Shown here: positions 41,290 through 52,964 of the stretch, in pieces
How positions within the stretch are numbered: the first letter of the stretch is position 1
Layout of the letters: each line of letters begins with the position of its first letter
Assembly (NCBI GenBank): GCA_036250195.1
Contig: JAVHZZ010000004.1
Span: 162,070,404-162,134,403, forward strand
Length of the DNA: 64,000 bases
DNA from: Mixophyes australis
Lineage: Eukaryota > Chordata > Amphibia > Anura > Limnodynastidae
Reading direction: 5' to 3'
Notes under the pieces: model-generated
What the model saw: only the letters and a program-made list of their open reading frames with translations
What the model was told of the DNA's origin: nothing
Databases searched by the model: none
Translations under genes and position numbers: made by a program

Positions 41290-44110
41290 GTGAGGATGTG
41301 AGTCCGCAGCCTCCTATATACAGCGTGACTATAACACTACATTGCCACTCACTGGGTTGTGTTATTATCATCCATGTTACTTAACACCAGATCATCACAA
41401 TGAAACTTCGGAAATAATAATATGGTATGTGTTACTAAGTATTAAATATACACGCCTTGGCAACAACGTACATTCATTTCTCAAAAACTTTTGGTCAAGC
41501 AACATTATTCTATGAAATCACAAAATACAGTTGTAATAGAGGGCATACAAGTGTACCTGATCAGACCCATGATATATAAGCAAGAAACATATTTAACAAT
41601 TGGTAGCAATGTATAATGTGTTTTCATTACACCAAAGACCGTGTTCATTTACTAATAAAAAGGAACAAATTACCATTAAGTTATGATTCTCGTCAGTGAC
41701 CAAATTGGATGACATCTGATTATTCTGCATCCCCAATTTGAGAAGCTGGATCACTTCTGGAGTCTGTTAATGTGGTTAGAGATGACCACACACACAAGCT
41801 AACATCTGCATACCACATTATTATGGGAGTAGAGTAAGCTCTAATAAAGAGGTGGGTTTAAAGATTTGAAGACTGGGATATTGTTTTCTGTAGGATCATT
41901 ATTTTTGTTTGTGAACTCAATGTAAATAAATAAACATATGTAATGTCTGTTGTACAATAGTAAGAAGTGTCACTTTGCAATGTGCCTTGAGATTTAGTAA
42001 TGTAAGTGCTATCTAATAGGGCAATAGTGTTCAGGTTCTTTATTAATGGATTACCATCTAGTATGTGTTCTATGACAATCTCCTGCTTACATTTTCTGTC
42101 AGGTGTGTTAATAAACTCAAATGTGCCAGTTATTCAGAGCAAGTCTGGGCATACATTTGATTATAGACTTGTTTCTGATGCCACTTGATTTTTATTTGTT
42201 ATACTCTCTTTTCTAGCATTATAATCCCTCTGCCAGAAAATGTGAAGGATTACTTACTTGATGATGGCACTCTTGTTGTCTCTGGAAGGTAAAGTGCATT
42301 TTTTAATCTAATCTAAAGACAAAAACTGGCAAAGCAGTAGCTTTGCTCTGTAAAGTATGTCCCTTTGTAGGATGGACAGTGGCATACAATTTCAGCAAGT
42401 GTTTGCACATTATCATCTATATCTCCTGTATTTCATTTGTTTATTGTTTGACTTATTCCATGTACAAGCTGAAATAAAAGAATAATACAAACATTTATAT
42501 TGAAAAAAAATAATGAAGACTCAAAACAGATTTGTTTGTTTTTTTTGTCTTTGTCTGGTCACTTTCACCCTAATTCATGTGTGCTTTTGACACACTCTAT
42601 ATGCCTATTTAATTGTATATGGTTATATACTTAGATCTGCAATTTTAGGAACCACTACTCTGTTTGCTGCAGGGGATTTCTAGTCTTTTAAGCATTTTAC
42701 ACCAGACACACAGATTTAGATTTAATCATTTAGCCTGATTGCACAATGACTAAATTTTGGCCGTGTGTTTGGTTGGTTAATTTGCACAGATGTCTTGGTC
42801 AATCCTTTTTACCAGCCAAAACTTTAACAATATATGAACATTTTTATTTTTATCTGTGATCATTTCAATGCATGCAGCATTCTCATACCACTTTATTTTA
42901 ATTTGGCTGATTTTACAGACATCTATATATGTGCCAGCTTTAGTCTCTGACAGTTTTTACAAATATAACACAGACTACCCTAGACTGTACTACATACAGT
43001 ATACGGCTAAACAAATTAAATGCAGGTTAAAAGGATTATTAAATCTAGAATACAAGTTAATATAATATGACAACATTTCAAATAGCACAATAGGCCGATG
43101 TTTTTAGAAAAACCTTTCACAGGGCAACGTGTATCTTATGCCTAGCGCTCATTCAAAGTGATAAGCTGTTCTCCCTCACTTTTCCCTTTTCTTGTTTGAC
43201 CCTAATATTTCCAGATTTTACTCTACCTTTCTCCTACTCTTAATTGCTATTTTCTTTACAGCCATACTGTTTTCAGATGTGTTTGTATCAATCCTTGGAT
43301 CCCTACCCAGACATGGGTTAAGTACATTAACACTTGCCATGCTGACAGGATCTTTGTCAAAACTCAGTTATTTCTGTTTTGTCTATGGCTAAATAACAAT
43401 ATTGCACAATTGTTACAAAAAAAAAAGCCAAAAAGATGCAGCGCTGACTAAAGCAATTATATCTATAAATGGAAGTGGATCTTATTGCATGTTAACTTAG
43501 ATATACCCTCCTTAATAAGAAACACTTTTTTCATCATGGCAGAATAAATCAGGAAGAATGGTTCTCTATAAAGAATATAAAGTTTATCAACTGAACTAAC
43601 AAATATTATTATATAAAAATGGATATCCATTTACATTACAAGATAAATAATACACTCAAATCAATATATAACAAATATTAAGAATCAAGAGTCAAAGGCC
43701 ATAATTATAAACATATTCAACACTTCAAAAGCAAATCATGTTAAAACTCTCATATATGTTATAAGCAGTTCTCTATCTCTGTTCAGCAACAGTATGCCCA
43801 GCAAGAAATGTATAAATTTTTCAATGTTACTAAATCATGTCCAATAAAAAAGAGAATATGTCCAAACTTTGGATCCCAGGAAAGGAACTGACTTATAGTA
43901 TGTCTTTAGGCACACTCCTTATAGGATATCAGTTAATTCAATAATGAACATTTGTATATTCCGAATGAAAAGAGTATTTTACTGACCGACCTTAATCCCA
44001 AATGTGGTTAGATTGAAAATACTTAGTCTACACTATAAATTCCTACACACACATACACACACATATCCTGGGTCCAAGTTGACTAGGATCTGAAATGAAC
44101 TGTCTATAAT

Positions 44111-44149
<39 letters not shown>

Positions 44150-47100
44150 GGGTCCAAGTTAACTAGGATCTGAAATGAACTGTCTATAATAAACACACAC
44201 ACACACACACCCTGGGTCCAAGTTGACTAGGATCTAAAATGAACTGTCTATAATAAACACACACATCCCTTACTCAAGCTTTTATCTTGGAGCCTTATCA
44301 TATACCTACTGCAGCAGATCATCGTCTGCTACACAGTCTTGTGCTCTTCTTTGATCCCTGTAGCAGAAGGATTCCTGCTCCACTAGCATGTTGCTCCCTG
44401 CCAGGCTTTAGTAACAGACATGTGGACAATTGAAACTGCCTCCTACCTGGTGTGGTACTAATATACTGCACTGATATGCCCAACACACTTTAGACCGGCT
44501 AAATAATAACGATGAGGATGAAAGCGACAAGGTGAAAATATCCACTTTACCATATAATAGCCTTTTAGTATATCCGGCAGTTCTAATAACCTCCTCATGT
44601 TAAAACCGACATTCACGAATATCTACAGTCAGAAGTGACGTCACTTGTAATGGTCTGACTGAAAACTCTGCTTTTAAAGCGGCAATGGCTGGACTGACCA
44701 CTTGTATAATGTAAAGCAGGCGGTGGGACCTCATTCCTATGTTAATATAATAATTTTACTTGCAGTTATCTCCATTATGTATATTTGTCCTACACACTAA
44801 AGCACTGCATGTATTGTCTGGTTCCATATAAATGAACTAATATATACATTGATGCACTTCCTCTAAAGCAGTGCCTTCTTGTGTCATCCTACTACCTTCA
44901 GTTTATAGAAATATGTTATGTTAAGAGCTTGTTTTTTTTGTCTACTCAGAAAAGTCTGCTTGCAGACATTGACTATTTGATTTTCTTAATGCCTCAGACT
45001 ATTTTTATAAGATATGTTGATTTACAAGATGTAACTCATGGGTTGTCTCTCTTATTTTCTTGTTCAGGGAAGATTCTCCAGGATGTTCTCAATCAGACCT
45101 CAACATTAATGAGGAAGAAGAGGTGCAGGTATAGGGTAGATCTTTACATACTGAATAAATGCAATGTTTATGGTATAGTTTCTTGCTTTTCAAAACTAAA
45201 GGAACACAAGTTAATTTTGTGTCAGTCAGCTCTAAACAGTATTTAAGATTGGAATGTAGCACAATAATTTTGCTTTAATTTTTTTTTTTTCATTTTTATT
45301 TAAGTGTAACCCTGCAATTTATTGAATTCATATTTTAAATAACCTAAAACATTATGAAAAAAAGTTTTTTTTATTTAAAAAATATATAAAGATTATCTAT
45401 CATCAGTAAACAAACATATTGGAACCTTTGCTTCATAGTCCATATACCAGTCTGAAAATATTGGAAAAGTAGATGAATAAGCAGTGCAGGCAGAGTGTAA
45501 TAATAGGCTCAGCAGTAGATGTTACTGCTGTGGGATCTGGCAGTATAATGCGACCCCAATAATATCTGTTGTCAATTTAAACACAATTGCTAAGGACTTA
45601 AAGGGGATGTACAAACAATGAGATTTGATCTGCATGTATTGTGACCCTAATGCTGAGTACTATGATTGCAGTCTTAGTGATTTGTCTCTAGATCTTTATC
45701 ATATAAAAATACTTGTCCAGATCCTGGACAACAATAGGGGTGACATGTAGTGAATGAAAGGAGAATTGTAAGAAAAGCAAAGGAATGCATGCAAGTTGGA
45801 GGATATTATATAAATATGACAGTGGGTTTTAGGTTACAGATATGTATATGTAGCTGTGGGGGTGCAGAATTGGGGGAGGTACACCATCCCTTGCCAGTAC
45901 TGCAGTTGGCGGTGGGTTAGAAAAAAATGAATGTGCTTTTACTGCCATATAGGGAATCTTGTAAATTGATTGTTTGTGATTAACTCCCCTTCCTATTTTT
46001 AAACTTGCTGTCAAAATCAGCTTTGGCATTTGATAGTTTAATTCCCCTGCAAGGGGATCATTGGAACAATATTTTTTTAAAATAGGGAAGTGAGTTTGGA
46101 ATGAGTTGGAGAAGAGAATACATGGCGGGGACAGAACCATAGAGTATTAAATGTAGAGGACAAGGAATTTATTGAGGGTATTAAAAGCTAGATTACTATA
46201 ATATCTAGCCACCGGTGATTTAAGTAAGAAGGAACACGCAGGTATAAAGCTTTTGAATTATTAATGGTATTTTTAATGTATGCCTGGTGGTTACTTTGGT
46301 AATGGAAAAATTAACACGATTGAACAGCCTCTTTAGCACTATCGCTAAAGTGTATTTTAATAAACTTTCGCAATAATGTGGCAATCCTCTGTGTTGGAAG
46401 TCAGTACTTGTAAAAACATTGGGACTGTTGCGGGGAGGACAGTAGTGTAAGATCTCAAAAACAAATACCCTATTGCAACCACATAAACACTGCTTACATA
46501 AATCTGCAGATAATAGTCATAAAGGTTTAACTCAAAGGAGGAAAAAACCGCACCGGGTGGTTCATATAATTCCTCAATGATATATCAATCCTGTCTAATG
46601 GCATCATCCATAAAGATTGAGGATCGGTGCACCCGATCATTAATACATTGTAAATCAAGACACAAGGAAAAGAAAAGAAATGATCAAGTGGGGCACTCAA
46701 AATGAACCCTAAGTTCGGATTATAATATATGTATATTGATTACTGTAAAATACTTCTTTATTGATATTCATTAAAACATTCTCATAGCGAAATATAAAAG
46801 GTGATAAATGGATGAAACTGGTATAATACAACAACTGATAAAAAGACAAACTAAAATTTGTCTTGCCGCGTTGCTGCTCTCTTATACCACTGGACTATTA
46901 TAGGTTATAATGTATGTTATCAATGTTACATCTCCGTGGGTTAATGTATTCCTGGACATTGAATATACAGTGATACTAAATATCTAACCTCTAATAATGA
47001 GAGTATAAATGAATATGATACCCCCTAAATAATAGAACAGATATATACCAAGAGTTTGAGAAAACTGGTATGATTGACATATACCAGTTAGTTGAAATAG

Positions 47101-50100
47101 GTAAAAACCCGATATTTATCACATATAAACCATATATTGGGTGTGAATATTAATGGGACATATAATGAATCTCCTGGGAAGATACCTCCAATCTATGTAT
47201 AGATTGGGTTATTATACAACATACACTATAATGATTGTGGCTTAAAGATATTGATATGCATTGTATTAAACCTTTTTACAATGCCCTAAATGTAGGTATA
47301 TTCATAGGTTCTTATCCCCTCTTATTTATGCGGGTTTAGAACTAGAACTAGAATAGTCATAAAGGTGCCTGCTTCATCTGCATATATTGTCTCCAAATAC
47401 ACAAACTCCATCAAAGTGGCGAGACTAAGAGGTGATTCTAGTAAGGCTAGGTACACACTACAGTGTTTTTAGCCGATGATTGGGTCAATTAGACAATAAA
47501 TGTACATTCAGCCTGATATTGCCTTAGTGTGTTCAGTGAAATAATGACCAACAATTGTTTCAAAGGCACTGAAATCGTTGATCAATATTTTCAAACTAAC
47601 TTGAAAATCTCATTCAGCAATGGAACAACGTTGTTCCAATCCTGCAGTGTGTACGAACGCACACAAAATTGTCTGACATTATGCCGATAGTTCCTCCAAC
47701 AGCAACACCTTTCTGGACGTGTATATTTAAATTTATGATGTTGCCTCTTCGTCTCCCATGTGGTACGGTGTCAAAACAGCAATAGTCTTTAATGGAGAAG
47801 CAAAAGGAAACCTGTTTTATATAGTCCATATGTCATTTATGTTTTCCTGTATGCAAGTGTATGCAACATGCCTCTTTAACACGTGATTAGTCTCATTAAA
47901 CTTTTGTCTGTTTATCTGATGAAACGTGTGTCCTTATCTTCAATTCTGTATTATTAAATTAACATTAAGAACAAAGATTGTACCTCTGTGATTTTTTTAA
48001 AAAAATGTAATGACATAGTAGGAATTTATTTATAAATGTATTTCTCTTTCCTACCATACGGGGGGACACTGTGAGACATTGGGGTATAGTAGTGGGTGTA
48101 GGAGACTAGGCACTTATCAAGTCCTTTGATCTTCACTCTCCTCCCCTACTATGCCCCTCCTCTCTTGTGGATACCTTAGTTTAATTTAAGTGCCTAGGGG
48201 ATAGGTCACTTCTCTAAAGGCTTCTACCTATACTTTTATTAGTTATAGTTTTTATTTTTTTACATTTTCCTGTACCTCTGTGAATTTGTTTTTTAAATGT
48301 AATGACATAGTAGGAATCTATTTATAAATGTATATTGATATGTCTAACTGTAAAATTGTACCTATTCTGCTCAGTAATACCTCTATGGGTAAATAAACCA
48401 TAGTAAATGTTCAGTTGCGAACATACCTATACTATACACAAACGTGCTACAAAATGAATGACGATGATGAATTTCCTTTTCAGGAATCTTTATTTGTGGG
48501 AGTTTTATAACGTTGAGGTTCTGCCCTCTATTTAAATTTATTGAGCATATTGCTGCTGGGAGGTCACATATCGGTTCAGTGTGTACAGAGTCACAGTCTT
48601 TTCAAACGATGTTAAAGCAGACAAAAATGGCTGCCCACATGATAAGTCGAGCAAAAATCGCTTAAAACGTGTATAATGTGTACGCATGAATCTAAGACAT
48701 ATTATCATCCTCTGGTGGGGATTGTAATGTTTATCTAACCTGAACCTTCTAAAAATGTAAAAGTATTTTCTAAAGAAAACACTTATATTTATCAGTAAGT
48801 CAGTTAGATACATGCCTAGGGCAACATAAAAACATTTATATTTTTGCTTCCTTTTAATTTGTATTTGTCTGTTGTATGGTCTTTGCCAACCACCTATTTT
48901 TCAGCACTAAAAGCAATGAAGGGAAGGATGTAGAATGGCATGTACAGGTGTGATTTCTAATGCCAGTTTTGAATATTTGCACTCAATGAAATAACATTCT
49001 TACAGTGTTAAGACTGCAAGGTATCTTTGTTAATGTAGTTTTCTGAAATGAAAATATTCTGCAGAAATACTGTTCCCCACCTAGACAGTGAAACTTGAAT
49101 GTGTTACACACATGTGGACCGGGCACATAGCTTTGTTTCCCTTAATGTATTTTTTTTTTCTTGAAATAAAAGGAAGAGATTTTCCAGAATTCTCTCATGG
49201 ACAATATTTGCACTATGATAACATGGACATATACTGTCTGCTGTCCATATGTTCCACAGATTGCCCAGTTATCCACACACATGCAACTAAATTTTGTTTG
49301 TATTCCTTCAGTGGTCAGACGATGAAAACACAGCAACTCTAACGGTAAGGGCCTGTTGTGGAAATGTTTTCATTGATATTGTGTGCCTAAAAATGTATTT
49401 GGATTTAGAGGGGTATCGGGTCTGTGGAAGTAAATATAATCATATCTTGATTTGAAACTGCTCTCTTTACAGGCGCCAGAATTTCCAGAGTTTTCCATAA
49501 AAGTTCAAGAGGCTATTAATTCCCTTGGTGGCAGTGTATTTCCTAAACTGAACTGGAGTTCTCCCAGGGTAACTGTTTGAATTTTTGCATGCCTTTATGC
49601 ACACAAATCATTCCTTTAAAAGCTGAAATAGCACAATTCCTTGCATGCAAAAAATGACATCATCTGTAACCTGAGTCTGAGGAAATATGGCAAATGTGAC
49701 AGCTGGTCGGTACTTGGGCTAAACAGGCAGGTCCTATAAGATGTACAAGTAGAACAGAGAGAAAAGAGTGTAATTGGGGCACTCCAAAGATGGTTAAAAA
49801 TAATCTTTAATGATATACATTAAAATCAGGGTAGAAAAAAGGAAGCGAAATATAAAACAAACATATAGACATACAGTGATACAATACAAATTAAAAATGC
49901 AATCTATGTTGCAAGAGCTCCAACAGTCAATTGAAACACACAGTTATGTGCACGAGAGCTACAATAAGCCTTAATGCAATTAAGGGGTCATAATGAACCC
50001 CATCAGATAAAACTGGTGTGCCTCCTGCACAATAATATACTGGATATAGAAAGAAACCCCTGTATTATGATCTGCATATAGTGCCAAAATCAGGTCAGTA

Positions 50101-52215
50101 AAGGCATCATAAGTCTATGCCTCAATCAAAATAGAAAATATCCTTGTAAATCGGAGGCATGTGCAGAAAATGAAATGAGGTCAGTAACATATTATTCCCC
50201 TCTGATCGCGGGATTTTGTGTTTTTTTTTTCCTCAAGACCTTTTTAGCCTTGAGAAAGCAGCCGAGCGAAACGCGCGTTGGCGTTTCAGGGCTCCCACAC
50301 TCTTCTCCTGCTTTGGTTTATTACTGGTTCTTTATCCCCCTGATCGCTTCCGAGTTATATTAGGTAGGGACTTATCCCTTTCTATATACAGTATATTATT
50401 GTGCAGGAGGCACACCAGTTTTATCTGATGGGGTTCATTATGACCCCTTAATTGCATTAAGGCTTATTGTAGCCCTCGTGCACATAACTATGTGTTTCAA
50501 TTGACTGTTGGAGCCCTTGCAACATAGATTGCATTTTTAATTTGTATTATATCACTGTATGTCTATATGTTTGTTTTATATTTCGCTCCCTTTTTTCTAC
50601 CCTGATTTTAATGTATACCATTAAAGATTATTTTTAACCATCTTTGGAGTGCCCCAATTACACTCTTTTCTCTCTGTTCTACTTGTACAATTAATATTGT
50701 GTAGGGTGCACCCCCTGGGTTGTTATCTTTATATCCCAGGCTTGTTATGCAACATTTATTTATTTTTGGAGGAGATTAATCTATACTTTATATTATCTTG
50801 TGCGGTGGTATTTTTCTTTGTGTTTTTCGAGATCCTATAAGGTGCATTTAGTGTGGTCAGGATCTGACCGTATGCACTGTCACTGTCCGGTTGTCGTCTG
50901 ACCTCATTTTCAGCCAGGTCAAATCACCATCTGATTAATCCCAAGTTCTTGTTTTTTTTTTCAGTATTGACAATTAATATAAAGCATCTAAAATAACCAA
51001 ATATGTCACTGGAATTGCTACGTGTATGTGTAGTTTTTAAGTAAGCCATGCCTTACTTAAAGTATTTTCACAAATATATAAATATTTCCATTGCGTAAAA
51101 TTCAAAGTTTAACATTATTACACCACTTGCTGTGTTTGGTTTAACTGTATAGCTTTTGATTTAAACTTCACATCTTCCCAGGTGCATGCTATTCAACGTA
51201 AAGACATGGAAATATGTTAAGAATGTTTGAGTAGTCCACGGAGCCCTGTGCATTCTGCCAGTTTGATGGACACAGTGACATGTTATCAGGAACACTGATG
51301 AAGTGACAGCCAAGTGTGCTGCTTGTGTTAAATTCTCTTTTTTCCCCATTAGCAGCACTGTTGGAGCCAGAGATTAACTGCTGCATAACAAGCAGTCTGC
51401 CGGTCACATCATATTTGACAAGTTGTGTTATAAAGCCAATCTCTCTTTTCACACTCTAAATTTGCATATCAGTGATTTTGTGAGATGTGTTGCATCACAT
51501 GTCTATCATGGCACAGCACAGTGCATTGCAACACTTAAATGTGAGGTTAATTAGCCTATATAGTGTTCTAAACTTTGATTTTATTGTGACACCGGTGAGG
51601 CATATATTCAGATTTTCCAGAATAGTTTGGAAGATCCTAGTTTCCTTTACGTATTTCATCTTGCCATGCAAAATATTGAGTATCATGCACACTAATCTAG
51701 AAAGTAAATGACGCTATATGCTGTAGGTTTATGCAATGCTCATTTACTGATGTTAATTTTATATATGGGAAGCAGCTTCTCTGAATTCATAGATGAAAGT
51801 AACCATTTTAGTCTCATTGTTTAAAAAATAATATGTAATTCCACCATCTAGACTTACGTATATAATCAGGCATCTATCAGAAAAATGTATCTCTTTGCCC
51901 TCGAATTGTTGACTTACAAATACCTTTTTACACGTATGCCAGACCACCAAAAACTCAACCATGTGTAAGTCACAAGTCTGGATGATGCACATTTTCTTTT
52001 ATCTTACATTAAAAGCATGTTTTGTGCTTTAACTGCAAAGTTATTTAATGGACACATTTAAATACCTAAGTGCTTTAGTTATGTTTAATTTTCTTCTGCA
52101 CTGCCTAGGATGCCTATTGGATTGCATTGAATAGCTCATTGAAATGTAAAAGCCTCAGTGACATCTTTCTACTCTTCAAGAGCTCTGATTTTGTGACACA
52201 TGACTTCACACAACC
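41216..52215 (+). CDS. CDC123: CDC123, eIF2 assembly chaperone (exons 1-6, partial)
   Basis: Coding exons: 41216-41289, 42217-42288, 45068-45128, 49312-49344, 49473-49568, 52109-52215, all GT-AG, 443 nt or about 147 residues. The frame joins without a break and follows the vertebrate CDC123 N-terminus throughout. CDC123 is an ATP-grasp-fold protein that helps join eIF2 gamma to eIF2 alpha, needed for translation initiation. The family is about 335 residues, so slightly less than half is here; the next exon (expected to begin FIHC..DDSPDPC) was not found before 64000. The intron after exon 6 holds several large transposons. Confidence 0.96.
42217..42288 (+). CDS. CDC123: CDC123 coding exon 2
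   Basis: Acceptor TTCTAG, donor GTAAAG. Encodes IIIPLPENVKDYLLDDGTLV and VSG, the most conserved N-terminal block of the family. Confidence 0.96.
42289..45067. other. CDC123 intron 2
   Basis: AT-rich. From 43420 an unclassified interspersed repeat begins with AAAAGCCAAAAAGATGCAGCG, a tail type seen in frog repeats. It continues with AT-rich sequence to the CA-rich tandem array at 44067-44270, followed by a GC-richer block at 44460-44720. Nothing coding is supported. Confidence 0.45.
44040..44270. repeat. CA microsatellite embedded in a minisatellite
   Basis: CCTGGGTCCAAGTTGACTAG followed by GATCTGAAATGAACTGTCTA and TAATAAACACACAC is repeated three times (about 44067, 44146, 44211), with CA runs of different lengths between copies. 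Confidence 0.9.
45068..45128 (+). CDS. CDC123: CDC123 coding exon 3
   Basis: Acceptor TGTTCAG, donor GTATAG. Encodes the acidic linker EDSPGCSQSDLNINEEEEVQ. This region is variable in the family but conserved in being rich in Asp, Glu and Ser. A longer open frame reading through both splice sites is coincidental. Confidence 0.88.
46460..47440. repeat. Unclassified interspersed repeat
   Basis: GTGGGGCACTCAAAATGAAC, followed by a T-rich stretch with TTTATTGATATTCATTAAAA and GCGAAATATAAAAG, resembles the arms of the fold-back element at 49741-50832 (GGGGCACTCCAAAGATGG, ATGATATACATTAAAAT, GCGAAATATAAAAC). I could not assign a class. From 47445 a different repeat start, GGCTAGGTACACACTA, is seen. 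Confidence 0.45.
47981..48334. repeat. Direct repeats flanking a DIRS terminal fragment
   Basis: TGTACCTCTGTGA plus AATGTAATGACATAGTAGGA and ATTTATAAATGTAT occurs at 47981-48043 and again at 48271-48334. The sequence between (48044-48240) carries a DIRS-like terminus, TTTCTCTTTCCTACC then GGGGGGACACTG. See findings for its origin. Confidence 0.75.
48335..49311. other. CDC123 intron 3, 3' part
   Basis: AT-rich with no recognised repeat or coding segment. A pyrimidine-rich tract leads to the exon 4 acceptor. Confidence 0.4.
49312..49344 (+). CDS. CDC123: CDC123 coding exon 4 (33 nt)
   Basis: A very short exon between TCCTTCAG and GTAAGG, encoding WSDDENTATLT, identical to the family consensus at this place. 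Phase 0 at both ends. Confidence 0.94.
49473..49568 (+). CDS. CDC123: CDC123 coding exon 5
   Basis: Acceptor TTTACAG, donor GTAACTG. Encodes APEFPEFSIKVQEAINSLGG and SVFPKLNWSSPR, a highly conserved part of the ATP-grasp N-terminal lobe. The lysine in FPKLNW is part of the nucleotide-binding region in the family. Confidence 0.96.
49741..50832. mobile_element. Fold-back element with about 300-bp arms
   Basis: Left arm 49741-50038 (GTACAAGTAGAACAGAGAGA, GTAATTGGGGCACTCCAAAG) is inverted at 50392-50692 with high identity. The 350-bp spacer holds GCGAAACGCGCGTTGG. TCCTATAAG occurs at both 49732-49740 and 50833-50841, a possible 9-bp target duplication. About 140 bp beyond the right arm lie inside this boundary. 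Class unknown. Lies in CDC123 intron 5. Confidence 0.7.
50842..52108. other. CDC123 intron 5, 3' part
   Basis: AT-rich intron sequence; no repeat family or coding segment recognised. The acceptor of exon 6 is CTGCCTAG. Confidence 0.4.
52109..52215 (+). CDS. CDC123: CDC123 coding exon 6
   Basis: Acceptor GCCTAG, donor GTGAGT. Encodes DAYWIALNSSLKCKSLSDIF and LLFKSSDFVTHDFTQP, matching the family block before the FIHC segment. Ends in phase 2. Confidence 0.96.
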
Positions 52216-52964
52216 GTGAGTAACTAGGATTTTAATTGAACATTTTCTGCTCAGTGGAGTTCATGGTCTCCAGCTAATAACTTCAATCCCTCACAATTGT
52301 TTGTGCGGTTGAATTTTACACTCTCAGATGATTTCTTGTTGTACAGCTTGGATGCAGCTGTTCAGATGTATCATTTGCTGATGTGCATTGAATAATCAGC
52401 TAGATATGGTGCTTTGTTGTAACATGTACCTGCATCAGTCTTTTAATAGATGTGCTAAGTAGGAGTGCCACCACTGTTTGTAAAAATAAACCAAAACAGC
52501 AGCTCCTAACCTTCTCCAGCAGATGGATTCTTGTTACATTACAACATATTTTCCCTTCTCTCTATGTAACTTTAACACTTTATGATCATCACAAATTGTT
52601 ATCACACATTGCTACTTTATATCCATTGTAATCTTAATCCATGGATGTGCCTGCATGGAAGAAATTAGAAACTAGCATGTAGAGTTAGACGAAGGAATGC
52701 AGAATATTCTGGACTTTATAAATAATTGATTGCATAAGTGGTTATGTACACCATAATGTTAATTTAAGGCATAATACTGTAGATGATTCTGGTTCTTATA
52801 AAATGCCAATGATCCCAAGTTGTCATTAGATGTGACTTCACTGTGAAGCATCAATTGTCTGCAGCCTAACAGCTAATTCCTTATCTCTGTATCATCTTGA
52901 GGAGTCCAAAAAAGCCACTTACATTAACATTTCTCAAGTTTTAATTTAACACATTTTCTCAATC

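Noticed and set aside
44881..45246. 121-codon open frame on the plus strand
   Set aside because: It reads through the acceptor and donor of CDC123 exon 3; only the 61-nt exon is supported.
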